From positions 1 through 6,564 of the forward strand of contig JAUUZS010000251.1 in NCBI GenBank assembly GCA_030589835.1: a stretch of 6,564 nucleotides of DNA. The letters are read 5' to 3'. The notes beneath the pieces were generated by a model. That model ran no database searches, was not told the origin of the DNA, and saw nothing but the letters and a program-made list of their open reading frames with translations. A program made the position numbers and the translations under genes. Each line of letters opens with the position of its first letter. The first letter of the stretch is position 1. This document shows, piece by piece, positions 1 to 6,331 of this stretch. Source of the DNA: Cyclobacteriaceae bacterium. GTDB taxonomy: Bacteria > Bacteroidota > Bacteroidia > Cytophagales > Cyclobacteriaceae.

Positions 1-1300
1 CGGTTCGCATTTCTATTAATTTGCCCTGATATGCAGGATCGTCTGCCAGATTATTCAATTCCCATGGATCGTTACTTAAATCAAAAAGCTCTTCATCAGG
101 CTTCTTTTCCAGAGCAAGGTGCAGTCCTGCCTCCGGGAGAGTCCCGTTTTTACTGGCTTTGCGAATAGCCATCATGATCTCTCCCTTTTCAGGAGTATTC
201 ATATACTGTGTGAAAGGTTGGTACGCCTCATAGTATCGGATGTATTTAAATTCCTTGCTTCGTACAGACCGTTGCATGTCGTATCGCTCGTCCATCCGGT
301 CTCTGGCAGAGTAGGCATATGCTCTTTCAGGTTTCAGGTTGTTTCCTAAAAAGGCCCTTCCTTGCATGTTTTCAGGAACGGGAGCTCCTGCCAGATTTAG
401 TACGGTAGGTGCCAGATCAATAAAACTTACGATTTCATCATTATCAGACCCCGAAATACCTCGAAGCAAATGTTGGTATTTCTTTGGCGCTTTCACAATT
501 AATGGAACCTTGATTCCTGAATCATACAGCCAGCGTTTGTGTCTTGGAGATCCGGTGCCATGATCGGAGAAGAATATAACAATGGTATTTTCCATTAAAC
601 CATCTTCTTCCAACTGCTTCAATATATTTCCTGTGGTGATGTCCATCATGGAAATATTATCATAATGCCTGGCCCACAACTCCCGTACTTTCTCGGTGTC
701 CGGATAGTACGGTGGCAATACCAATTCACTGGGATTTGCCCGTAGGTGAGCGGGTAAATTTTTGGTTACACGATCATGCTTTTCCTTCGAATTGATACAG
801 CTTTCGTGCGTTAATGTCAGATTGAAGATTGCAAAGAAAGGTTGGGTTTTGTCTTTCCGGTTTCTCCAATGTGCTTTGCCACTCGACTCATCCCAAATGG
901 CTTTCGAGTTGTATACAAGGTTATAATCTTCCTTTGAGTTGTTGGTACAGTAGTATCCTTTTTCTCTTAATATTTGCGGATAATATTCAAATCCCTGAGG
1001 CATTTGGCCCTTGCATCTCATGTGTTGAGAGCCGAGGGAGGTTGCGTACATTCCGGTTATAATTGTTGATCTGGCCGGAGCACAAACAGGGGCATTGGCG
1101 ATGGCATTTGTATATCGAACACCTGTTTGCGCAAGTTTATCCAATACTGGTGTGTGCGCATTTTTATCTCCATAGCACCCGATATCAGGACTAATGTCCT
1201 CAACAGAAATCCATAATATATTGGGTAGTTCCTTGTCCTGGGCAAGAGCAAGTCCTGCGCTAAGTAAAATAACAAGAAATAAGTTTAGAATATTTTTCAT
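1..1300 (-). CDS. Secreted sulfatase, formylglycine-dependent, similar to N-sulfoglucosamine sulfohydrolases; 3' end beyond the window
   Basis: The frame is open from the ATG at 1300 to the window edge (433 complete codons), so the C-terminus is missing. Residues 1-20 form a type I signal peptide (basic start, Leu/Ile-rich core, ALA before QD), so the enzyme is exported. The sulfatase active-site signature CAPARSTIITG lies at residues 73-83. Cys73 is the residue that formylglycine-generating enzyme would oxidise, making this a Cys-type sulfatase. Other family marks are the N-terminal metal-site region ISVEDISPDIGCYG (31-44), THES (164-167), the SDHG metal/substrate motif (245-248) followed by K255, and the C-terminal LFDLSNDPWELNNLADDP stretch near the edge. 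The GSQHMR and YYCTNNSKEDYN stretches resemble heparan N-sulfatase (SGSH)-like sulfatases, but the substrate is inferred. The gene lies 102 bp downstream of the DUF1080 gene, past a hairpin. No Shine-Dalgarno sequence is seen. Confidence 0.96.
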   Translation of the reverse strand, partial: MKNILNLFLVILLSAGLALAQDKELPNILWISVEDISPDIGCYGDKNAHTPVLDKLAQTGVRYTNAIANAPVCAPARSTIITGMYATSLGSQHMRCKGQMPQGFEYYPQILREKGYYCTNNSKEDYNLVYNSKAIWDESSGKAHWRNRKDKTQPFFAIFNLTLTHESCINSKEKHDRVTKNLPAHLRANPSELVLPPYYPDTEKVRELWARHYDNISMMDITTGNILKQLEEDGLMENTIVIFFSDHGTGSPRHKRWLYDSGIKVPLIVKAPKKYQHLLRGISGSDNDEIVSFIDLAPTVLNLAGAPVPENMQGRAFLGNNLKPERAYAYSARDRMDERYDMQRSVRSKEFKYIRYYEAYQPFTQYMNTPEKGEIMMAIRKASKNGTLPEAGLHLALEKKPDEELFDLSNDPWELNNLADDPAYQGKLIEMRT

Positions 1301-1347
1301 AAAATCAGGATGGAGATTATAGTTTAAAATGCCAATCAAATCAATAA

Positions 1348-1381
1348 TTAAAATCCCAGAGGAACACCTCCGGGATTTTAA
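1348..1381 (-). terminator. Strong hairpin between the DUF1080 and sulfatase genes (terminator or attenuator)
   Basis: Arms 1348-1357 (ttaaaatccc) and 1372-1381 (gggattttaa) are perfect complements. Inside them GAGG/CCTC (1359-1362, 1367-1370) closes a four-base AACA loop. The single odd pair, 1358/1371, is A-C in plus-strand RNA but a G-U wobble in minus-strand RNA. The minus transcript therefore has an unbroken 15 bp stem, followed by a U-rich stretch. It begins 21 bases after the DUF1080 stop codon, where a Rho-independent terminator is expected. Because the sulfatase follows on the same strand, it could also set the ratio of the two products. Confidence 0.75.
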
Positions 1382-1402
1382 GTTGTGTTTTCCAGATCGT
1401 TA

Positions 1403-2797
1403 TTAAAACTCCCTGATTTTAATGCTACGGTAGGAAACCGTATTTCCGTGATCCTGCAATAATATTCTTCCTTCAGCGGCCTCACCAAATCCTTTATATT
1501 TGGAGTACTTGCTATACGCAACCAATGCCCTGAACATCTGCGAGTGCCGATCATATTCCACCACTTTGATGTTGTTTAGCCAATGCTCCACATGGCTTCC
1601 TTTTACGATAATGCGGGCTTTATTCCACGTTCCGGGATTGGCAGCTCGTTTTTTCTTATTTGGTTCTGAATAGCTGCTTGCTGCTATTAAATCATATAAT
1701 GACCCGGCAGTGCGGTTGCCATTCACGCCTTTTTTTGCATCCGGATGCTTTTTGTCGTCCAATACCTGGAATTCACATCCGATGGAAGAACCGGCGCCTT
1801 TGTTGAGGCTTGTATTTACAAAATATTTGATGCCGCTATTTGCTCCGGGAGTAATGTTAAATTCAAGCTCCAGTTCGAAATTGCTGAACATGTCTTTGGT
1901 CACGATATCGCCTCCATGCCTGGATTCTCCACCACCGGATTCCTGCACTGAGAGCACTCCATCTTTCATCTCCCATCCAAATTCAGGGAATTCATCTGTT
2001 TTTGCACCTTTCCACCCTTCAGTCGTTTTTCCATCCCAAAGAAAACGCCATCCTTTTCGGATTTCATCTGGCGTCAATTCATTTTTCAAAAAACTAAACT
2101 CTGTGGCATGATCTGCTACCGGCCATCTGTTTGCTTCCACATTTTCTGTTGAGATACGTGCATCTCTCCAGCGTACCTGCAATCCATCACGCTCTTTATT
2201 TTTTCCTATTGAATGAACCTGAAGGGCTATAAATCCTTCGGCTGTCATGTCGTCAATCAAATTGGTGACTTGCACCCCATTCACCCAGGTACGAATTGAA
2301 TTTCCAAGTGCTTCAATCCGGTATTTATTCCATATTCCGTTTTGAAACGCCTGCCTTCCAGGCTCATTCATCGTTACGGGATATACCCAGCCTCTTCTTG
2401 ACTGGTCGAAAATACCGCCACTCCATTTGCGCTCAGAGACATCTATTTCAGCTTGATATCCGTGTACAGCGCCATTTTTATAACTCTCAATAGAATTGCT
2501 TCTAAACTGAATTCCAGAGTTTAGCCCCATATCTATTTTAACATCCACCTCGAGTATAAAATCTGTGTAACGCTTTTTCGTACACAAATAGGTGCTTGGG
2601 CTGCCAAGCTTTGAAATTCCAATCACCTGGTTTCCTTCCACTTTATACTCCGCAACACCCTTAAGTTTTTCCCAGGATTTCAAATCCTTCCCATTGAATA
2701 ACGATGTCCAATTGTCTTGCGCAAAGGTTTGTGATTGAACTAAAAAAAACACTCCAATTAGCTTGGAGATCATTCGTACTTTTTGAGTTTTTAACAT
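1403..2797 (-). CDS. Secreted protein with two tandem DUF1080 (3-keto-disaccharide hydrolase) domains
   Basis: This 464-residue protein starts with a signal peptide (hydrophobic LIGVFFLV at 13-20, likely cleavage after TFA at 26). No lipobox cysteine is present, so it should be soluble in the periplasm or secreted. Domain 1 (about 30-214) opens with WTSLFNGKDLKSWE and contains the family block LNSGIQFRS (92-100). Domain 2 (about 248-462) opens with GWRFLWDGKTTEGWKG and repeats the pattern as ANSGIKYF (319-326), ending YRSIKIREF. Both match DUF1080 (PF06439), a concanavalin-like jelly-roll family. Characterised members cleave 3-keto-glycosides made by a partner oxidoreductase; which reaction each domain here performs is not visible. 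M9 (2773) is an alternative start giving a more compact signal peptide. The neighbouring sulfatase suggests glycan or glycoside degradation. No partner dehydrogenase lies in the window. Confidence 0.93.
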   Translation of the reverse strand: MLKTQKVRMISKLIGVFFLVQSQTFAQDNWTSLFNGKDLKSWEKLKGVAEYKVEGNQVIGISKLGSPSTYLCTKKRYTDFILEVDVKIDMGLNSGIQFRSNSIESYKNGAVHGYQAEIDVSERKWSGGIFDQSRRGWVYPVTMNEPGRQAFQNGIWNKYRIEALGNSIRTWVNGVQVTNLIDDMTAEGFIALQVHSIGKNKERDGLQVRWRDARISTENVEANRWPVADHATEFSFLKNELTPDEIRKGWRFLWDGKTTEGWKGAKTDEFPEFGWEMKDGVLSVQESGGGESRHGGDIVTKDMFSNFELELEFNITPGANSGIKYFVNTSLNKGAGSSIGCEFQVLDDKKHPDAKKGVNGNRTAGSLYDLIAASSYSEPNKKKRAANPGTWNKARIIVKGSHVEHWLNNIKVVEYDRHSQMFRALVAYSKYSKYKGFGEAAEGRILLQDHGNTVSYRSIKIREF

Positions 2798-2844
2798 TTT
2801 TATATGTTTAATTATGTATTTCTAAAAAAATCGCAATATCAAAG

Positions 2845-2852
2845 CAAATATA
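2845..2852 (-). promoter_or_regulatory. Candidate Bacteroidota -7 element for the DUF1080 gene
   Basis: Read on the minus strand this is TATATTTG, an exact match to the Bacteroidota -7 consensus TAnnTTTG. It lies about 48 bases before the DUF1080 start codon. The region between is A/T-rich without a Shine-Dalgarno sequence, as usual in the phylum. A clear TTTG -33 box at about 19 bases further upstream is not seen, and such motifs arise by chance in AT-rich DNA, so the call is tentative. Confidence 0.3.
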
Positions 2853-3121
2853 TTCACAAAAAATTAAAACTCTCTTATTTTATCTTTCAGAAAGTTGTTT
2901 CATGGCAATGATCATTCAATAAGATGTCCTTCTTTGGCCCCATCAATTTCCTATACTTTGCCTATTTGCTATGCTCCCAATTTCTTGTTCCTTATTTATT
3001 ATTCCTGCCTATTGCAGGTTTTCTGAACCTATGAGAACAATGGTTCAAAGGATTCAATCCGCATTGCTTTCCATTATCTATCTCATGGCAAAAATGGTGA
3101 GGTCCCTTTCTTTATCAATCC

Positions 3122-3150
3122 TTCAACATGCCAGAAAGGAACATGTCGAA
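3122..3150 (-). terminator. Stem-loop shortly after the small regulator gene
   Basis: Nine-base arms 3122-3130 and 3142-3150 enclose an 11-base loop. The one imperfect pair is a G-U wobble in minus-strand RNA and an A-C mismatch on the other strand, which favours a role in the leftward transcript. It sits 23 bases after the regulator's stop codon. A following run of U is lacking, so it may be a Rho-assisted 3' end structure rather than an intrinsic terminator. Confidence 0.35.
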
Positions 3151-3173
3151 GTGTGGCGCAAATTTAATCGTCT

Positions 3174-3530
3174 TCAATCCTTTTTTTGCACCTCATCCCG
3201 GATCATCTTTTTGATGGCGCCCAGCTTGTCCAGGGGAATACTGTTGAGCATCTTCGTGATTTCCACCTGGTCCTCATTCCTTTTGATCTGGTACAAGGGA
3301 TGGTCTTCAGGCACCTGGTCCCTGTTTTCAGGTTCCCATGCCATAAAATCATTAGGTGTACAGCGCAGCAACAGGCACAATTGCTCAAGATGCTTCACAT
3401 GAAGCCGGGCCACCTTGCTCTGGTTGATATTTACAGCCATATTGACTGTAAATCCGGCATTTTTTAAGTAACTAAAGGGTCGATCAATCCCCCGGGCTTT
3501 AAAAACGCGATCAAAATTATATTTCAACAT
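3174..3530 (-). CDS. Small Cro/C1-type helix-turn-helix regulator (HTH_26-like)
   Basis: The 118-residue product begins MLKYNFDRVFKARGIDRPFSYL, matching the usual N-terminus of Bacteroidota Cro/C1-type (PF13443-like) proteins. Residues 1-66 form the five-helix DNA-binding domain: the helix-turn-helix spans about 23-52, and the typical CTPNDFMAWEP motif is at 57-67. The remaining 50 residues are charged, with the helical stretch ITKMLNSIPLDKLGAIKKMIRDEV (about 91-114), possibly for dimerisation. There is no sensor or catalytic domain, so it probably acts as a repressor or phage-type switch protein; the target is unknown. The frame extends upstream to an ATG at 3563 and a TTG at 3572. I chose 3530 because the conserved domain starts there, although an AGAAGG lies five bases before the TTG. 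Inverted repeats upstream suggest autoregulation. Confidence 0.85.
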   Translation of the reverse strand: MLKYNFDRVFKARGIDRPFSYLKNAGFTVNMAVNINQSKVARLHVKHLEQLCLLLRCTPNDFMAWEPENRDQVPEDHPLYQIKRNEDQVEITKMLNSIPLDKLGAIKKMIRDEVQKKD

Positions 3531-3596
3531 TTCATTTGGTGTTTTGATGGTTTCATTCCACATCCTTCGCAATATCGCCTTCTTTTTTTTAACGGA

Positions 3597-3635
3597 AATT
3601 GTACAATTACTTTGAAACTACTACAATTTTATTGT
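3597..3635. promoter_or_regulatory. Putative operator region upstream of the Cro/C1-type regulator
   Basis: A perfect 12 bp palindrome AATTGTACAATT (3597-3608) is followed 14 bases later by the inverted repeat ACAAT-N3-ATTGT (3623-3635). Both use the same ACAAT/ATTGT half-site, and TACAATT recurs exactly 20 bp apart (3602, 3622), about two helical turns. Their position, 34 to 72 bases before the ATG at 3563 (67 bases or more before 3530), fits an autoregulatory operator. Binding by the adjacent protein is inference. Confidence 0.4.
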
Positions 3636-3749
3636 CAAAAGAAGTAATCTGACTTGAAATGTATAAAGGTATAATTGGGTATATTGAAATTTACTCTGAC
3701 GATTAAATTATCTAATTTGACTAAATCAATACTTAAATAGAGTTGAATA

Positions 3750-3896
3750 GCAGTTACATTGACCAGAGCGACAATTACATCGACCAGAACAACTATTAAT
3801 TTGACCAGAGCAACAATTACATCGACCAGAGCAACAATTACATCGACCAGAACAACAATTACATCGACCAGAACAACAATTACATTGACCAGAGCA
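3750..3896. repeat. Seven-copy 21 bp tandem repeat (minisatellite) in non-coding DNA
   Basis: Seven head-to-tail units of exactly 21 bp fill 147 bp without interruption. The usual unit is acaattacatcgaccaga followed by (g/a)ca. The heptamer GACCAGA is invariant in all seven. Copies 2, 4, 5 and 6 differ only at one g/a position, while copies 1 and 3 are the most diverged. There are no spacers, so it is not a CRISPR array. On the minus strand the units encode a (V)DVIVALV heptad in a frame with no ATG, so translation is unlikely. A 21 bp period equals two helical turns, which would place protein sites on one DNA face. The repeat lies about 190 bp upstream of the small regulator gene. Confidence 0.93.
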
Positions 3897-4078
3897 ATAA
3901 GAACATTTAGTGAATGAATATTATACTTGTATGAATTAATATCAAATTTTAATGAATAGGAAATAAACTTTAAATAACTCAAGTTTTTGCATCAAGCTAT
4001 TTCAGAGTATTACAATGCTTAGATAATTTAGCTATAACGAGATCCAAATCCATCAATTGAAGTTCGAGAGCCATATTG

Positions 4079-5773
4079 TCAGGAAAAAATTTTGTTTAGA
4101 ATCTTAACAGAAATTGCATAGGTTGACTTTACTCCCTCAAGTCCCAAACTACCTGATGCAAGGGTATCGGAGGTTAATAATGGATTATCAGAGGCATAGT
4201 ATGCGTATCGTAGTTTTACATCTTCACGAATACTTCTCCGTATTTTCGAGGCCGATTGAATCGCCTTCTGGTAATGAGCGCCTTCCATTTCTAATCCTAT
4301 GGCTTTCCATGAAGATTTTAAGAAATAATCTAGAACATCTACATTTTGCAAACTGGTACCAAGCACCGAAACCATGGTGCCTTCTGTGACATGTAAATCC
4401 GGTTGATCGAAATCTTCCTTTTTCAGGTCGTTTTCTATTGGATAGTTATCCGCTGTCCCTTCAAAAACATGAGCCGTCGGAACCATAATATCCCCCTTTC
4501 CCCCTCCTAATATTCCTGCCTTACCCATGATTGAAATCGAATTGACATTGATTGGTAAAGTCGTATCTTCATTTATTTCATAACTTTTAAGCAATTCATC
4601 CATTGTCTCATACGCTTGCTCGCCAAAAGCATAATCCATGATCAGTAAGACCGGTTTTTCATTGAGTAATTTTTGCCTGTTAATCTGAAGCTCTGCGGAA
4701 ATTTTCTCCAAAGGAAGTTTGGCTGTATCAATGATCTGAACCGTAATATTTGTGCCTGATGTATCTTCAATCTCTACAAGGCCGTGATTAGTTGCAAATT
4801 TGTTTACTTTTTTTCGCATTGCAGCATTTTCCTTGATGCTTAATTGCTCAGCCAAATTTTCAATTTTTTCAGTTTTCTCAGGTGTAGTAAAAACAGGATA
4901 CGCATAAATAGAATTTACAAAGCTATGCAAGTTGGCGCTAATAATGTGAAGCGGTCTTTCTAGCAATCCATGATCATACAAATGCTTTTTTATCTTGGTA
5001 GCCCACATCTCTCCATAAGTATGGTGCCCTATTCTTTCGCGAAGGGTGGATGAAAATGTAATTTCCCTGGAAAACCCATCGGTTGCTTCTTCAATGGCAA
5101 GTTTTCCCATCCAATACACAATATGAAACAGTGAATTTCTAATTGAGGAATTCTCAAATTTTTTGAATCCTTGCTCAGTTTCCTCATAGGTTCTGCCTAG
5201 TAAAACACTCAAATGGGCAAATCCCTGTTCCTTATTATATTTTTCCTTTTTCGCATTCTTTTCAATTATTTCTTCAATCTTATGCCAAACCAGAGTTTTT
5301 TGCCCCTTATGGTCTATAGCTTGTTTTTTTATCTTTTCCGCTTCGATATATAAAAAGGTAAGGTGTGTTAAAATATCATAGATATCACTTCGCCCCCGAG
5401 TAACTTCGAGTAACATTTGATCTGTGTCCACACGATAACAATTTCTTCTTCTTTTAGCAGGAATGATCACTTCAAAATTGGAATTTTCATAGCCCTCCCG
5501 AGAAATTAGATTAATCTGCCTGCACTCTTCAATCCCTCCGGGCAAGCGGTCGATAACATATAATAGCCCATCAATTTCTACCTTTTCTTCATCAGCAATA
5601 GACCCATAAATTTCCGGATTGAGGGTAAGCAGTGATTTTATTATGGAGCTACCCGATACTCCCAAAGGTTTATAGCTCCCTCGGATAAACAAATGCCGCA
5701 TTATGATATAAAGTCGCTCTATCGCGGCTCTTGACTCTTGAGCTTTGGTACGCTGCCTGATTGGTATATGCAT
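4079..5773 (-). CDS. Uncharacterised protein with C-terminal nucleoside phosphorylase / nucleosidase-like domain
   Basis: This 564-residue protein has no signal peptide or membrane segment, so it is presumably cytoplasmic. Residues from about 372 to 564 carry motifs in the order known from MTA/SAH nucleosidase and related PNP/UDP-family enzymes: strand PVLLIMDYAFGEQ (374-386), GKAGILGGGKGDIMVPTAHV (417-436) like the GSAGGL..GDIVVSDEA segment, VSVLGTSLQN (468-477), GLEMEG (493-498) like the ribose-binding VEMEA, and YYASDNP (525-531) like the catalytic ISD loop. Residues 1-370 are mostly helical and charged, with RPLHIISANLHSFVNSIYAY (273-292) standing out; I do not recognise this part with certainty. 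The whole may belong to a Bacteroidota DUF family (possibly DUF6909, from memory). Cleavage of a nucleoside or nucleotide is inferred from motifs alone. A MITE-like element ends 28 bp before the ATG. The start at 5773 is the first in-frame ATG; M25 (5701) is an alternative. Confidence 0.88.
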   Translation of the reverse strand: MHIPIRQRTKAQESRAAIERLYIIMRHLFIRGSYKPLGVSGSSIIKSLLTLNPEIYGSIADEEKVEIDGLLYVIDRLPGGIEECRQINLISREGYENSNFEVIIPAKRRRNCYRVDTDQMLLEVTRGRSDIYDILTHLTFLYIEAEKIKKQAIDHKGQKTLVWHKIEEIIEKNAKKEKYNKEQGFAHLSVLLGRTYEETEQGFKKFENSSIRNSLFHIVYWMGKLAIEEATDGFSREITFSSTLRERIGHHTYGEMWATKIKKHLYDHGLLERPLHIISANLHSFVNSIYAYPVFTTPEKTEKIENLAEQLSIKENAAMRKKVNKFATNHGLVEIEDTSGTNITVQIIDTAKLPLEKISAELQINRQKLLNEKPVLLIMDYAFGEQAYETMDELLKSYEINEDTTLPINVNSISIMGKAGILGGGKGDIMVPTAHVFEGTADNYPIENDLKKEDFDQPDLHVTEGTMVSVLGTSLQNVDVLDYFLKSSWKAIGLEMEGAHYQKAIQSASKIRRSIREDVKLRYAYYASDNPLLTSDTLASGSLGLEGVKSTYAISVKILNKIFS

Positions 5774-5801
5774 AACATCTGCTGTTTTATTTTATAAAAG
5801 T

Positions 5802-6002
5802 GGTACTACTGTTATTTTAATGGAGACCATTGTTGAAAGGGACGGAAGACCGAAGTCAGGAGTCGGAAGAAATGACTTCCAATATCAGCAGTTCTTAATG
5901 TTCTTTACTTCTTCTTTGACCTCTTATTCTTTTTAGCTTCGGTCTCCGGTCTTCCGACTTCTGACACAATTTACTGTCGTCCATTAAATTCAGGGTAGAA
6001 CC
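5802..6002. mobile_element. MITE-like element, copy 1 (201 bp), flanked by an 8 bp target duplication
   Basis: The ends are inverted repeats: the left starts GGTACTACTGTT, and the right read inward is GGTTCTACCCTG, with 18 of the first 23 bases matching. The perfect direct repeat ATAAAAGT flanks the element at 5794-5801 and 6003-6010, as expected for an 8 bp target-site duplication. An inner inverted pair, GTCAGGAGTCGGAAG (5855-5869) and CTTCCGACTTCTGAC (5951-5965), matches at 14 of 15 bases, so much of the element can fold on itself. It has no transposase frame and must have moved in trans. Termini starting GG, an AT-rich target and 8 bp duplications fit the ISL3 family best, but that link is inference. 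It sits directly upstream of the nucleosidase-like gene. Confidence 0.82.
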
Positions 6003-6079
6003 ATAAAAGTAACATGCCCCAAGTTATTTCTGCCCCTTTAGATTCACTAATTTACATCCCTGCTTTTTTAAATATCTTT

Positions 6080-6323
6080 GGTTCTACTGTTATTTTAATA
6101 GAAAACTTTGGTCCAAGAGCCAGAAGCCTGCCTATCGGCCCAGCCAGGTCCGAAGTCAGGAGTCGCTAGCCTACCGGCGAGGAAGGGAAGAAAAGAATTC
6201 CAAAATTAGCAGATGTAAATTTCTCTTATTCCTACATTGGTTTTTCACCTTTTTTTACTTCGGTCTCCGGTCTTCCGACTTCTGACAAAATTTACTTTCT
6301 TCCATTAAATTCAGGGTAGAACT
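6080..6323. mobile_element. MITE-like element, copy 2 (244 bp), flanked by an 8 bp target duplication
   Basis: This copy has the same orientation as copy 1. The left 23 bases match copy 1 at 21 positions and the right 66 bases (6258-6323) at 62. The left end is GGTTCTACTGTT; the right end read inward is AGTTCTACCCTG, so its outermost base has changed. A different perfect 8 bp repeat, ATATCTTT, flanks it (6072-6079 and 6324-6331), showing an independent insertion. The interior is longer than in copy 1: GC-rich segments around 6121-6150 and 6165-6185 (containing CCTATCGG and CCTACCGG) are extra, while the CCGAAGTCAGGAGTCG block (6150-6165) is shared. No coding frame is present. Confidence 0.82.
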
Positions 6324-6331
6324 ATATCTTT

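Larger units (their letters stand above)
2798..3173. other. Gene-free stretch between the DUF1080 gene and the small regulator
   Basis: No frame here looks protein-like; plus-strand open frames run over the regulator gene in antisense. Small structures seen are the palindrome AATGATCATT (2907-2916) and three overlapping short inverted repeats: CCTGC/GCAGG (3004-3008, 3014-3018), AGGTT/AACCT (3016-3020, 3026-3030) and TGAACC/GGTTCA (3024-3029, 3042-3047). A longer hairpin near the right end is listed separately. The part next to 2797 should hold the DUF1080 promoter. Confidence 0.5.

Noticed and set aside
1316..1344. TTGATT-17-TATAAT promoter-like pair before the sulfatase
   Set aside because: It would leave a leader of under 10 bases, and Bacteroidota primary sigma factor uses different boxes; AT-rich chance match is likely.
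1710..2111. 133-codon plus-strand frame
   Set aside because: Lies entirely antisense within domain 2 and the linker of the DUF1080 gene; Ser/Pro-rich shadow composition.
2971..3402. 143-codon plus-strand frame
   Set aside because: It overlaps the well-supported regulator gene in antisense, and its composition does not resemble a known protein.
3750..3896. CRISPR-like array
   Set aside because: Units are contiguous with no spacers and no cas genes are nearby.
3635..3982. 115-codon minus-strand frame with a VDVIVALV heptad repeat
   Set aside because: Its only start is a TTG, no ATG is present, the hydrophobic heptads are a direct product of the 21 bp DNA repeat, and the flanking parts look like random AT-rich translation.
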